Positions 24,651-32,840 are shown, counted from the first letter of the stretch. The stretch is DNA of 64,000 bases from Rhodospirillales bacterium 70-18 (GCA_001899585.1 MKWE01000044.1:17383-81382), one strand, 5' to 3'. Notes: a model not told the origin generated them from the letters alone. Translations and numbers: made by a program.

Positions 24651-26207
24651 TCAGATCATCAGTTCGATCACGAACGGCCCCTTGCGCGTCAGCGAGGCGG
24701 CGAACAGGTCGTTGAACTGTTCCATCGTCTCCGCCCGCGCCCCTTCCACGCCCATGCCGGCCGCCAGCTTCACGAAATCCAGGTCCGGGTTGCCCAGGTC
24801 CAGCATGTCCATCGCCACCCGGCCCGGGTTGGCGCCCACATTGGCCAGCTCGCCGATCAGGATCTGGTATTTCTTGTTGTTGAAGATGATCGTGGTCACG
24901 TCCAGCCGTTCGCGCGCCTGCGTCCACAGCCCCTGGATGGTGTACATCGCCGAGCCGTCGGCCTGCAGGTTCACCACGCGCCGGCCGCCCCCGGCTTGCG
25001 AGGCGGCCACCGCCGCCCCGGTCGCCAGCGGGATGCCGCCGCCGATCGCGCCGCCGGTGACGCTCAGCCAGTCGCACGGCGCCGCCCCGTGGGTGTTGCC
25101 ATAGATGGCCCGCCCGAAGGTCACGCTCTCGTCGGCGATGATCGCCTGTTCCGGCAGCAGCGCGGTCAGCGACTGCGCGAACGCCTCGGAGGTCACCTTG
25201 CCGCGGGCGGCATCCACCTTGTCGTAGCCCGGCGCCGCCACCGCCGGCGGGTTGCCCAGCTCCTCGGCCAGCGCCGCCAGCGCCTGCGCCTGGTCGTGCT
25301 CGGGCCGGCTCATCACATGCAACTCGGCATCCGCCGGCACCGGGCTGCCCGGCTTGTTCGGGTAGGCGAAGAAGATCACCGGCTTGGGCGTGCCGATCAG
25401 GATCACCTGCTCGATGCCCTTGAACGCGGCGATCGCCTGGTCCACCGGATAGGGGATCTTGTTGAAGGCGTGCCGCCCCTGGCCGCGCTCAGCCCGGCCG
25501 TTGGAGCCGTTCTTGAGCACCTTCGCCCCGGTGGCAGCGGCGATGCGCGCCACATCGGCCAGCGGGCCGGCCAGCAGCGCGCCGTTGCCGATCACCAGCA
25601 TGGTCGGCTTGCCGTTGCGCAGCATCCGCGCCGCGTTCTTGATCGCCGAGGGGGCGGCGGTCGGCGCGGCGGGGGCCGCCAGGACCGGCCCGACCACGCC
25701 GCCATCGTCCCAGCAGGTGTCGGACGGCAGGATCAGGGTGGCGATCTGGCCGGGCGACACCCGCGCCTGCTGCGCCGCCACGGCGGCATCCGCGCCCACG
25801 TTGCCGGCCTTGGTCGCGGTGCGCACCCAGCCGGAGACGCCGCGCGCCCAGCCCTCGGTATCGGCGGTCAGCGGCGCGTCCAGCGGCCGGTGATAGGTCG
25901 CCTGGTCGCCCACGCAGTTCACCATCATGGTGTTGGCGCGCCGGCCGTTGTGCAGGTTGGCCATGGCGTTGGCCAGGCCCGGCCCGCAATGCAGCAGGGT
26001 GGCGGCGGGCTTGCCGGCGATGCGGGCATAGCCGTCGGCCGCCCCGGTCACCACGCCCTCGAACAGCCCCAGCACGCAACGCATGCCCGGCACGCGGTCC
26101 AGCGCCGCCACGAAATGCATCTCGCTGGTGCCCGGGTTGGCGAAGCAGGTATCGACCCCGTTGGCCAGCAGCGTATGGACCAGGCTTTCCGCGCCGTTCA
26201 TGGACAT
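24651..26207 (-). CDS. Thiamine diphosphate-dependent enzyme (acetolactate synthase large subunit-like)
   Basis: The start at 26207 (MSMNGAESLVHTLL) lies behind GAGGGGG; the 518-residue product has the three-domain ThDP fold. The cofactor-activating Glu is in FEGVVTGAADGYARI near residue 49, the central domain follows near 185-330, and the ThDP/Mg motif appears as QADGSAMYTIQG ... IIFNNKKYQIL near 425-455 (GDG replaced by ADG). Family members decarboxylate 2-oxo acids (acetolactate synthase, benzoylformate or oxalyl-CoA decarboxylase types). At 518 residues and without an ilvN neighbour, it is more likely a catabolic 2-oxo acid decarboxylase-like protein than the biosynthetic AHAS. It is divergent from a 2-hydroxyacid dehydrogenase, which suggests a linked 2-oxo/2-hydroxy acid pathway. 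Confidence 0.82.
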   Translation of the reverse strand: MSMNGAESLVHTLLANGVDTCFANPGTSEMHFVAALDRVPGMRCVLGLFEGVVTGAADGYARIAGKPAATLLHCGPGLANAMANLHNGRRANTMMVNCVGDQATYHRPLDAPLTADTEGWARGVSGWVRTATKAGNVGADAAVAAQQARVSPGQIATLILPSDTCWDDGGVVGPVLAAPAAPTAAPSAIKNAARMLRNGKPTMLVIGNGALLAGPLADVARIAAATGAKVLKNGSNGRAERGQGRHAFNKIPYPVDQAIAAFKGIEQVILIGTPKPVIFFAYPNKPGSPVPADAELHVMSRPEHDQAQALAALAEELGNPPAVAAPGYDKVDAARGKVTSEAFAQSLTALLPEQAIIADESVTFGRAIYGNTHGAAPCDWLSVTGGAIGGGIPLATGAAVAASQAGGGRRVVNLQADGSAMYTIQGLWTQARERLDVTTIIFNNKKYQILIGELANVGANPGRVAMDMLDLGNPDLDFVKLAAGMGVEGARAETMEQFNDLFAASLTRKGPFVIELMI

Positions 26208-26291
26208 GCGTCCCCCTCTTGTGTCTCGGCAGTGAAGGCGGGGAGACTGCGCACAACGCTTCCGCAACGCAACCCGGGGAAACACGACACC

Positions 26292-27299
26292 ATGCCTGTC
26301 ATCCAATACGGCGAATCGCTCTATCCCGACGACAGCGTGGAGCGCGAGGTCTACGGCCCCGGCCCCGAACTGCGCTGGGGCCCGGGCAAGACCCTGGCCG
26401 ACATCCCCGACGTCGACGCCGCCACCGCCGAGGGGCTGCTGGTGCTCGGCCAATGGGTGACCGCCGCCGACCTCGCCCGCTTCCCCCGCCTGCGCGTGGT
26501 GGTGCGCATGGGCGTCGGCTACGACCGCATCGACCGCGCCGCCTGCGCCGCCCGCAACATCCTGGTCTGCAACGTGCCCGACTACGGCACCATGGAGGTG
26601 GCCGAGCACGCGGTGGTGGCCGCGCTGGCCCTGCGCCGCGGCCTGTTCCTGTATCACGAGACCCAGCGCGCCGACCCGCCCGCCCCCTGGCGCTTCATCG
26701 ACGCCGGCAAGCTGGTCCGCCGGTCGGAGGTGCAGACCTTCGGCATCATCGGCCTCGGCCGCATCGGCACCGCGGCCGCGCTGCGCGCCAAGGCGTTCGG
26801 CTTCCGCGTGGTGTTCTACGACCCGCACCGCCCCAACGGCAGCGACCGCGCCATCGGCGTCGCCCGCGCCCGCACGCTGGAGGAGCTGCTCCGCCAGTCC
26901 GACGTGCTTTCCGTCCATGCCCCGCTGACGCCGGAGACCAAGGGGATGCTGGGGATGGAACAGCTCGCCCTGCTGCCGGACGGCGCCGTGGTGGTGAACA
27001 CCGCGCGCGGGCCGATCATCGACCTGGCGGCGCTGGAAACCCTGCTGCGCGAGGGCCGGATCGCCGGTGCCGCGCTGGACGTGCTGCCGGTGGAGCCGCC
27101 GGTGGAGCCCGTCCCCGACCTGCTGCGCGCCTATCGCGCCCGCGAGAAATGGCTGGAGGGGCGGCTGCTGATCACCCCGCATTCGGCCTTCCAGACGCCG
27201 CAATCCTGGGACGACATCCGCCGCAAATCCGCCGAGACCATGGCCGCGGCGCTGCTGTCGAACGCGCCGCAGAACGTGATTCCGCCAGATAGTTACTAG
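26292..27299 (+). CDS. D-isomer-specific 2-hydroxyacid dehydrogenase (CtBP-like)
   Basis: The 335-residue product from ATG 26292 shows the family order: substrate-domain Arg/Gly region VRMGVGYDRID near 76, the NAD-binding GLGRIGTAAALRAKAFG near 155, the catalytic Arg in VVNTARGPIID near 235, a Glu region near 264, and the catalytic His in ITPHSAFQTPQ near 298. These enzymes reduce 2-oxo acids to D-2-hydroxy acids with NADH, or the reverse. The insert between Glu and His (VEPVPDLLRAYRAREKWLEG) matches the C-terminal binding protein-like branch. It is divergent from the ThDP enzyme and ends inside the inverted repeat preceding the hydrolase gene. Confidence 0.9.
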   Translation: MPVIQYGESLYPDDSVEREVYGPGPELRWGPGKTLADIPDVDAATAEGLLVLGQWVTAADLARFPRLRVVVRMGVGYDRIDRAACAARNILVCNVPDYGTMEVAEHAVVAALALRRGLFLYHETQRADPPAPWRFIDAGKLVRRSEVQTFGIIGLGRIGTAAALRAKAFGFRVVFYDPHRPNGSDRAIGVARARTLEELLRQSDVLSVHAPLTPETKGMLGMEQLALLPDGAVVVNTARGPIIDLAALETLLREGRIAGAALDVLPVEPPVEPVPDLLRAYRAREKWLEGRLLITPHSAFQTPQSWDDIRRKSAETMAAALLSNAPQNVIPPDSY

Positions 27300-27309
27300 T
27301 CATAACTAT
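27289..27309. promoter_or_regulatory. Inverted repeat ATAGTTA-N7-TAACTAT immediately upstream of the hydrolase start
   Basis: Perfect 7-bp arms at 27289-27295 and 27303-27309 end 1 nt before the hydrolase ATG (27311) and include the stop codon of the upstream gene. No Shine-Dalgarno sequence is present in this spot. It could be an operator or an RNA hairpin that hides the start. Its core GTTA-N7-TAAC recurs at 28127-28141. Confidence 0.45.
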
Positions 27310-27310
27310 C

Positions 27311-28096
27311 ATGCGCCATACCCATCCCGTCCCGAGTGGCGGCGCGGCGATCGAGACGCTGGTGGAAGGCAGCGGCCCGGCGCTGGTGATGCTGCCCTCG
27401 CTGGGCCGCGACGGCTACGAGGATTTCGACGCCGTCGCCGCCCTGCTGGCCGCCGGCGGCTGCACCGTGCTGCGCCCGCAGCCGCGCGGCATCGGCGCCT
27501 CCACCGGGCCGATGCAGGGGGTGAGCCTGCACGACATGGCGGATGATATCGCCAATGTTATCAGGGCTCTGGGTAATGGCCGGGCGGTGATCCTCGGCCA
27601 CGCCTTCGGCCATTTCGTCGCCCGCATGACCGCCGTGGACCACCCAGACCTGGTACGCGGCGTCGTGCTGGCCGCCGCCGCCGCGCGCGCCTATGCCCCT
27701 GAAATCGCGGCAACTCCCCGCCGCGCCGGCGATCTGGCGCTGCCCGAGGCCGAGCGGCTGGCGGCGCTGCGGCTGGGGTTTTTCGCGCCCGGCCACGACC
27801 CCACCCCCTGGCTGCACGGCTGGCACCCCGCCACGCAACGCATGCAGATCGATTGCCGCGAGAAACAGGGGGTGCGCCAGCAGGACTGGTGGGGGGCGGG
27901 AAATGTGCCGCTGCTGGAGCTGATTCCGGCCCTTGATCCCTTCAAACCGACCGAAAAATGGGCCGAAATGGCGGCTGAATTCGGCGCCCGGGTGCAGTCC
28001 GTGGTGATCCCCGATGCCAGCCACGCGCTATTCCCCGAACAGCCGGCGGCGGTGGCGGGGGCGGTTTTGCGGTGGCTGGACATGCTTCCTTCGTAA
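27311..28096 (+). CDS. Alpha/beta fold hydrolase with Ala at the nucleophile position
   Basis: The 261-residue product has the alpha/beta hydrolase plan: oxyanion region LVMLPSLGRDGYEDF near residue 25, the nucleophile-elbow strand ILGHAFGHFVARM at 94-106, and the late acid/His region VVIPDASHALFPEQP near 238-252. The elbow consensus GxSxG reads G96-H-A98-F-G100, so the Ser is replaced by Ala while the His remains. It may be catalytically altered or a binding protein; some annotated relatives share a GHAFG elbow, which I recall but cannot check. It starts 11 nt after the dehydrogenase stop without a ribosome-binding site, and an inverted repeat lies across the junction. Confidence 0.75.
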   Translation: MRHTHPVPSGGAAIETLVEGSGPALVMLPSLGRDGYEDFDAVAALLAAGGCTVLRPQPRGIGASTGPMQGVSLHDMADDIANVIRALGNGRAVILGHAFGHFVARMTAVDHPDLVRGVVLAAAAARAYAPEIAATPRRAGDLALPEAERLAALRLGFFAPGHDPTPWLHGWHPATQRMQIDCREKQGVRQQDWWGAGNVPLLELIPALDPFKPTEKWAEMAAEFGARVQSVVIPDASHALFPEQPAAVAGAVLRWLDMLPS

Positions 28097-28115
28097 TATT
28101 ACGGTTCAGGTTTCC

Positions 28116-28143
28116 TTGACAACGATGTTAGAATTATTAACAT
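28116..28143 (+). promoter_or_regulatory. Sigma70-type promoter with overlapping inverted repeat upstream of the endolysin-like gene
   Basis: TTGACA at 28116-28121 and TAACAT at 28138-28143 are separated by 16 nt. The inverted repeat ATGTTA-N7-TAACAT (28125-28130 and 28138-28143) covers the spacer and -10, a classic repressor position. The core GTTA-N7-TAAC equals that before the upstream hydrolase gene. The consensus -35 and position 26 nt before the start codon make the promoter call fairly secure; the operator is inference. Confidence 0.65.
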
Positions 28144-28169
28144 AACTGCCCACACTCAGGGAGACCGCG

Positions 28170-29003
28170 ATGCCCGGACCCGAACTGCACCAAGGCGATC
28201 GCGGCGAGGATGTCGCCCGCTGCCAGGGGCTGTTGAACCGCGATGGCGCGGTGCTGGATGAGGACGGCCAGTACGGCCCCGGCACCGCCGGCGCGGTGCG
28301 CGCCTGCCAGGTGAAGGCCGGCCTGCCGGCCACCGGTGCCGTCGATGCCGGCACCTGGGCTTGGCTGGAGGCGCTGCCGGAGCCGTGCCCGGACATCGCC
28401 ACCAGGGCGGTGGCCTATATCGCCCAGGAGGAGGTGACCAACCGCGCCCATTACGACGCGGTGGTGGCCGCCCCCAGCTATCCCGGCGGGGCCAGCGGCA
28501 TCACCATCGGCATCGGCTATGATCTGCGCTTCGAGGCGGCGCATTTCGCCGCCGATTGGGGCGACCGGCTGGACGGCGCTACGCATGACGCGCTGGCCGG
28601 CTGTCTGGGCCGGCAGGGCACGCCGGCCGGGGTGGCGGCGCTGGCCGGGCTGCGGATTCCGTGGGATGCTGCCTGGTTCGTGTTCACCCGCCGCTCGCTG
28701 CCCAATTACGTGGCGCAGGCGCGCGCGGCTTTTCCGGGGTTCGACGCGCTGCCCCGGCTGTGTCGTGGCGTGCTGGTGAGCCTGGCCTATAACCGCGGCA
28801 CGGCGATGCAGGACGGCACGCCGGACGACCGCAGGCGGGAGATGCGCGACATCCGCGACGCGCTGGCCGCCGGAAGGCCGGAGGATGTGCCCCCCGCGAT
28901 CCTGGCCATGCAGCGCCTCTGGCCCACCGTGCGCGGCCTGCGCGACCGCCGCGCCCGGGAAGCCGCCCTGTTCGCGGAAGGGCTGAACCAGCAAAACGAA
29001 TAA
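28170..29003 (+). CDS. Peptidoglycan-binding plus lysozyme-like (endolysin-type) protein
   Basis: The 277-residue product has an N-terminal PG_binding_1 domain (about residues 4-70; LHQGDRGEDVARCQGLLN and DGQYGPGTAGAVRACQ) and a C-terminal lysozyme-like domain from residue 80, with the candidate catalytic Glu in IAQEEVTNRAHYD and the GGASGITIGIGYDLR strand that corresponds to the PTIGYGH region of GH24. SLAYNRGTAMQDG near 208 matches the RxG/N helix of such enzymes. No signal peptide is visible, as in phage endolysins or colicin/pesticin-like effectors. No phage genes or holin are adjacent. The TAA stop is part of AT-rich palindrome copy 3. Confidence 0.75.
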   Translation: MPGPELHQGDRGEDVARCQGLLNRDGAVLDEDGQYGPGTAGAVRACQVKAGLPATGAVDAGTWAWLEALPEPCPDIATRAVAYIAQEEVTNRAHYDAVVAAPSYPGGASGITIGIGYDLRFEAAHFAADWGDRLDGATHDALAGCLGRQGTPAGVAALAGLRIPWDAAWFVFTRRSLPNYVAQARAAFPGFDALPRLCRGVLVSLAYNRGTAMQDGTPDDRRREMRDIRDALAAGRPEDVPPAILAMQRLWPTVRGLRDRRAREAALFAEGLNQQNE

Positions 29004-29075
29004 AGTTTTTTGTTTCTTTGTTTTCAAACAAAGAAGGCTTGTTCTTTTTTGAAAAAAAGAACCAAAAAACTTTTA
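29001..29075. repeat. AT-rich compound palindrome, copy 3 (inverted relative to copies 1 and 2)
   Basis: A 75-bp block with outer arms TAAAGTTTTTT and AAAAAACTTTTA, hairpin B (CTTTGTTTT / AAACAAAG) first and hairpin A (GTTCTTTTTT / AAAAAAAGAAC) second, so reversed with respect to copies 1 and 2. Both ends encode stops: TAA 29001-29003 ends the endolysin-like gene and the complement of TTA 29073-29075 ends eutC. It fills the whole space between these convergent genes. Confidence 0.88.
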
Positions 29076-29807
29076 TTTGCTTGGGGGGAGGGCGGCTGGC
29101 TGTTCGTCCTTCAGCTCCACGCCGGTGAGGCGGAGTTGGCGCATGCGGGTGATTAGCCAGAGCAACTTGGCCGCGGCCTGGTCGACCGGCAGGCCCTCGG
29201 CGCGGATATTGCTGATGCAGTTGCGCTCGGCGTCGCTGCGGCCGGGGCGGGGTTGCCAGGTGAGATAGACGCCGAGGCTGTCGGGCGTGGACAGGCCGGG
29301 GCGCTCGCCGATCAGCACCGCCACCGCCTCGGCTTGCAGGGCACCGCCGATATCGTCGCCGAGGGCGACCCGGCCCTGGGTGGCGATGACGACGGGGCCG
29401 GACTGGCCCAGCGCGGGCAGCACGCGGGCCAGCAGGGGGGCGGCGTGGCGCTGCACGGCGAGCGCCGAGAGGCCGTCGCAGACTACGAAGGCGATGGCGC
29501 CGGGGGCCGGGACGAGGGCGGCACGGTCGGCGTCGTGCAGGCGGCGGCCGAGGTCGGGGCGCAGCAGATAGGTGCGGCGGTCCGGGCAGGCGCTGCGCAC
29601 CGCCTGGCTGGACAGGCCGGCGGCGGCGAGGTCGGCGGCGAGGGCCGCGGTGTCCAGCGCCGCGTGGACGGCATCGCGGGCGGCGGCGTGGGCGGCCTGG
29701 AAGGCGAGGTGGGCCTCGGTCGGCTGGGCGTTGCCGGCGCGGCCGAGGGCGATGCGGGCGGGGGTGAAGCGGCGCAGGCCGCGCCAGAGGCCCGGGGCGT
29801 CGGTCAT
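29073..29807 (-). CDS. eutC: Ethanolamine ammonia-lyase light chain
   Basis: The 244-residue product has the EutC order: SQAVRSACPDRRTYLLRPDLGRRL-type text in the middle (near residues 66-89), AFVVCDGLSALAVQRHA near 105-121, LGDDIGGALQAEAVAVLIGERPGLS near 148-172 and RNCISNIR near 195. It forms the small subunit of the adenosylcobalamin-dependent lyase that splits ethanolamine into acetaldehyde and ammonia. It overlaps eutB by 4 nt (ATGA, 29804-29807), so translation is coupled. No eutA reactivase or microcompartment genes are next to it. The stop lies within palindrome copy 3. Confidence 0.93.
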   Translation of the reverse strand: MTDAPGLWRGLRRFTPARIALGRAGNAQPTEAHLAFQAAHAAARDAVHAALDTAALAADLAAAGLSSQAVRSACPDRRTYLLRPDLGRRLHDADRAALVPAPGAIAFVVCDGLSALAVQRHAAPLLARVLPALGQSGPVVIATQGRVALGDDIGGALQAEAVAVLIGERPGLSTPDSLGVYLTWQPRPGRSDAERNCISNIRAEGLPVDQAAAKLLWLITRMRQLRLTGVELKDEQPAALPPSK

Positions 29808-31171
29808 GCCAGGCCGATCAACGCGGGCGAGAGGCTGGCGGGGATGCGGGCGGGGGCGGTGTCCAGCCCCATGCGCTGCTGCCATGCCTCGAACTCCGGG
29901 GCCGGGCGGCGGCCGAGTACGCCGCGGACGTACAGCGCGTCGTGGAAGCTGGTGGACTGGTAGGAGAGCATCACGTCGTCGGCCCCCGGCACGCCCATGA
30001 TGTAGGTGACGCCGGCGACGCCGAGCAGGGTGAGCAGCGCGTCCATGTCGTCCTGGTCGGCCTCGGCGTGGTTGGTGTAGCAGATGTCCACCCCCATCGG
30101 CAGGCCGAGCAGCTTGCCGCAGAGATGGTCTTCCAGCCCGGCGCGGATGATCTGCTTGCCGTCGTAGAGGTATTCCGGGCCGATGAAGCCGACCACGGTG
30201 TTGACCAGCAGCGGGTGGAAGGCGCGGGCGACGGCGTAGGCGCGGGCCTCGACGGTCTGCTGGTCGACGCCGTGATGCGCGTCGGCCGAGAGGGCGCTGC
30301 CCTGGCCGGTTTCGAAATACATCACGTTGGTGCCGACGGTGCCGCGCTTGAGGGAGAGGGCGGCGTCGCGCGCCTCGGCCAGCATGGGCAGGGTGATGCC
30401 GAAGCTGCGGTTGGTGGCCTGGGTGCCGCCGATGGACTGGAACACGAGGTCCAGCGGCGCGCCCTGCTCGATGCAGCGCAGGCTGGTGGTGACGTGGGCG
30501 AGCACGCAGGTCTGGGTGGGGATGGCGTAGCGGTCGCGCACCTGGTCCAGCAGGTGCAGCAGGGTGGTGGTGGCGGCGACGCTGTCGGTGGCCGGGTTGA
30601 CGCCGATCACCGCGTCGCCGGCGCCGAGCAGCAGGCCGTCGAGCGTGCTGGCGGCGACGCCGCGCGGGTCGTCGACGGGGTGGTTGGGCTGCAGGCGCAC
30701 GCTCATGCGGCCGGGCAGGCCGATGGTGTCGCGGAAGGCGGTGGTGACCTGGCATTTGGCGGCCACCGCGACCAGGTCCTGCAGGCGCATCAGCTTGGAG
30801 ACGGCGGCGACCATCTCGGGCGTGAGGCCGGGGCGCAGGGCGGCGAGGCCGGCGGTGTCGGCCTCGGCCAGCAGCCAGTCGCGCAGGCCGCCGACGGTGA
30901 GGTGGGCGATGGGGGCGAAGGCGGCCCGGTCGTGGCTGTCGAGGATGAGGCGGGTGACGTCGTCCTGCTCGTAGGGGATCACCGGGTGCAGGAGCAGGTC
31001 GGCCAGCGGCAGGTCGGCCAGCGCGTATTGCGCGGCGGCGCGCTCGGAGGCGGTTGCGGCGGCGATGCCGGCGAGCTGATCGCCCGAGCGGAGCGGGCTG
31101 GCGCGGGCCAGCAGGGTGCGCAGGTCGGCGAAGACGTGGGTGGTGCCGTTGACGCTATGCCGCCAGGCCAT
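29804..31171 (-). CDS. eutB: Ethanolamine ammonia-lyase heavy chain
   Basis: The 455-residue product matches EutB in size and in motifs: EQDDVTRLI near residue 67, VSKLMRLQDLV near 122, RLQPNHPVDDPRG near 158, GVNPATDSV near 191, QSIGGTQATNRSFGI near 250 and FIGPEYLYDGKQIIRAGLED near 340. It is a TIM-barrel subunit that binds ethanolamine and, with EutC, adenosylcobalamin. The gene ends in the start codon of eutC and is divergent from rplK across about 200 nt. Its presence beside the ribosomal supercluster, where secE-nusG is common, is unusual. It gives the cell ethanolamine as nitrogen or carbon source, provided B12 is made or imported. Confidence 0.95.
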   Translation of the reverse strand: MAWRHSVNGTTHVFADLRTLLARASPLRSGDQLAGIAAATASERAAAQYALADLPLADLLLHPVIPYEQDDVTRLILDSHDRAAFAPIAHLTVGGLRDWLLAEADTAGLAALRPGLTPEMVAAVSKLMRLQDLVAVAAKCQVTTAFRDTIGLPGRMSVRLQPNHPVDDPRGVAASTLDGLLLGAGDAVIGVNPATDSVAATTTLLHLLDQVRDRYAIPTQTCVLAHVTTSLRCIEQGAPLDLVFQSIGGTQATNRSFGITLPMLAEARDAALSLKRGTVGTNVMYFETGQGSALSADAHHGVDQQTVEARAYAVARAFHPLLVNTVVGFIGPEYLYDGKQIIRAGLEDHLCGKLLGLPMGVDICYTNHAEADQDDMDALLTLLGVAGVTYIMGVPGADDVMLSYQSTSFHDALYVRGVLGRRPAPEFEAWQQRMGLDTAPARIPASLSPALIGLA

Positions 31172-31192
31172 GGGTGCCGCCTTTAAAACCGC

Positions 31193-31258
31193 TGGACTCG
31201 GGTGGGTGTGTCCTGTAGACCGCCCGGCTCACACCGGAACGCGGGAGACTTCCGGGCG
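31193..31258 (+). promoter_or_regulatory. Candidate rplK operon promoter and leader hairpin
   Basis: TGGACT (31193-31198), a 17-nt spacer and TAGACC (31216-31221) form a plausible if imperfect sigma70-type promoter. A 7-bp hairpin CGCCCGG/CCGGGCG (31221-31227 and 31252-31258) follows. The rplK start is about 150 nt downstream. The region between eutB and rplK holds no gene. Confidence 0.35.
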
Positions 31259-31371
31259 ATGACGTTTGGCCGTGGCGCGATGCGCCGCGGTTCCGCTGTC
31301 CTCGCCCCGGTCGCATGCACCGCGGTCCCACCTTAACGGCCTCCACGCGGGGCGCCAGAGGAACAGGGATT

Positions 31372-31806
31372 ATGGCGAAGAAGATCGTCGGCTACGTCAA
31401 GCTGCAGATTCCGGCCGGCAAGGCCAACCCGTCGCCGCCGGTTGGCCCGGCGCTGGGCCAGCGGGGCCTGAACATCATGGCCTTCGTGAAGGAATTCAAC
31501 GCGGTCACCGCGCAGATGGAGCCGGGGATGCCGATCCCGGTGGTGATCACCGCGTTCGCGGACCGCACCTTCACCTTCATCACCAAGACGCCGCCGAACA
31601 CGTATTTCCTCAAGAAGGCGGCCAACATCACCAAGGGCACGACCACGCCGGGCAAGGGCGCCACGGTCGGCCGGGTGACGATGGACCAGCTTCGCGAGAT
31701 CGCGGCGACGAAGATGAAGGACATGAACGCCAACGACGTGGAGGGCGCTGTCCGCATGCTGGCTGGTTCCGCCCGGTCGATGGGCCTTGCGGTGGTGGAG
31801 GGCTGA
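31372..31806 (+). CDS. rplK: 50S ribosomal protein L11
   Basis: The 144-residue product matches L11 over its length: the N-terminal Pro-rich thiostrepton region ([20 protein letters not shown] near residues 10-29, [15 protein letters not shown]) and the C-terminal rRNA-binding domain ([20 protein letters not shown]). L11 forms the GTPase-associated stalk base on 23S rRNA. ATG 31372 follows an AGAGGAACAGG ribosome-binding region. It is the first gene of the rplKAJL-rpoBC cluster, 4 nt before rplA, and secE-nusG are not upstream. Confidence 0.97.
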   Translation: MAKKIVGYVKLQIPAGKANPSPPVGPALGQRGLNIMAFVKEFNAVTAQMEPGMPIPVVITAFADRTFTFITKTPPNTYFLKKAANITKGTTTPGKGATVGRVTMDQLREIAATKMKDMNANDVEGAVRMLAGSARSMGLAVVEG

Positions 31807-31810
31807 TCCG

Positions 31811-32503
31811 ATGGCGCACAACAAGCGACTGGCGGCCGCCGCCAAGAAGGTCGATGCCAACAAGTCCTACGCGCTTGCCGAGGCGATCGCGCTGGTGAAG
31901 GCCAATGCGACGGCCAAGTTCGACGAGACGATCGAGATCAGCATGAACCTGGGCATCGACCCGCGGCATGCCGACCAGATGGTGCGCGGGCTGGTGGGGC
32001 TGCCGAACGGCACCGGCAAGACGCTGCGGGTGGGCGTGTTCGCGCGCGGCGCCAAGGCCGAGGAGGCGCTGGCCGCCGGGGCCGACGTGGTGGGTTCGGA
32101 CGACCTGGCCGAGAAGATCCAGGCCGGCGACATCCAGTTCGACCGCTGCATCGCGACGCCGGACATGATGGCGCTGGTGGGCCGGCTGGGCAAGATTCTC
32201 GGACCGCGCGGGCTGATGCCGAACCCGCGTCTGGGCACCGTGACCATGGACGTGAAGGGTGCGATCACCGCGGCCAAGGCCGGGCAGGTGGAGTTCCGCG
32301 CCGAGAAGGCGGGCATCGTGCATGCCGGCATCGGCAAGGCGAGCTTCCCGGAAGACAAGCTGCTGGAGAACGCGCGGGCGTTCGCCGACGCGATCGTGAA
32401 GGCCAAGCCGACCGGCGCCAAGGGCACCTATCTGAAGAAGGCGGCGCTCAGCTCCTCGATGGGGCCGGGCGTGCGCGTGGACGTGGGCACCCTCGGGGCT
32501 TAA
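31811..32503 (+). CDS. rplA: 50S ribosomal protein L1
   Basis: The 230-residue product has the L1 signature: [20 protein letters not shown] near residue 35-55, [14 protein letters not shown], and [13 protein letters not shown] near 132-145. L1 forms the mobile stalk at the E site and in many bacteria represses its own operon by binding the rplK leader. It starts 4 nt after rplK. The stop is followed by a 337-nt leader before rplJ with a GCCGGCGCC-TCG-GCGCCGGC hairpin at 32531-32550. Confidence 0.97.
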   Translation: MAHNKRLAAAAKKVDANKSYALAEAIALVKANATAKFDETIEISMNLGIDPRHADQMVRGLVGLPNGTGKTLRVGVFARGAKAEEALAAGADVVGSDDLAEKIQAGDIQFDRCIATPDMMALVGRLGKILGPRGLMPNPRLGTVTMDVKGAITAAKAGQVEFRAEKAGIVHAGIGKASFPEDKLLENARAFADAIVKAKPTGAKGTYLKKAALSSSMGPGVRVDVGTLGA

Positions 32504-32840
32504 CCGGGGCTGATCGCGAAACGAGATTCGCCGGCGCCTCGGCGCCGGCGGCGTTCATTCTCCGGCGCGGTTGCGCTGGAGGGCAGGGGGCGGGAGCCCC
32601 CGATCCTGTCCGAGACCGCACGCAGCCTTTTTCAAGGCTTTAATGGACCGTTGAGGTTCGCGCGCGACAGACGGGGATGCCAAGGAATTCGGGCCGCATG
32701 GCCCGCAGGCCCTGGCGGTTCCGGCTAAGGACAGGCGAACCGGGTTCCGCCCGGGCGCCTGCAGAGGTGCTTGAGCGGGCCCAGAGGGCAACCCGGCCGG
32801 ATGCGGTCCATACGCATCTGGCCACCGACGGAGACGGGAT
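32504..32840 (+). promoter_or_regulatory. Untranslated rplJ (L10) leader region
   Basis: These 337 nt between rplA and rplJ contain no convincing gene. A strong hairpin GCCGGCGCC/GCGCCGGC lies near 32531-32550 and further GC-rich self-complementary stretches follow (AGGGGGCGGGAGCCCCC-like at 32585-32602). The position equals the known L10(L12)4-binding leader that gives translational autoregulation of rplJL. Assignment as L10 leader is by position; the binding motif was not verified by model. Confidence 0.5.

Noticed and set aside
24651..27203. An 850-codon version of the ThDP enzyme
   Set aside because: The extra 330 residues are antisense to the 2-hydroxyacid dehydrogenase gene; the start at 26207 has a good ribosome-binding site and the family N-terminus.
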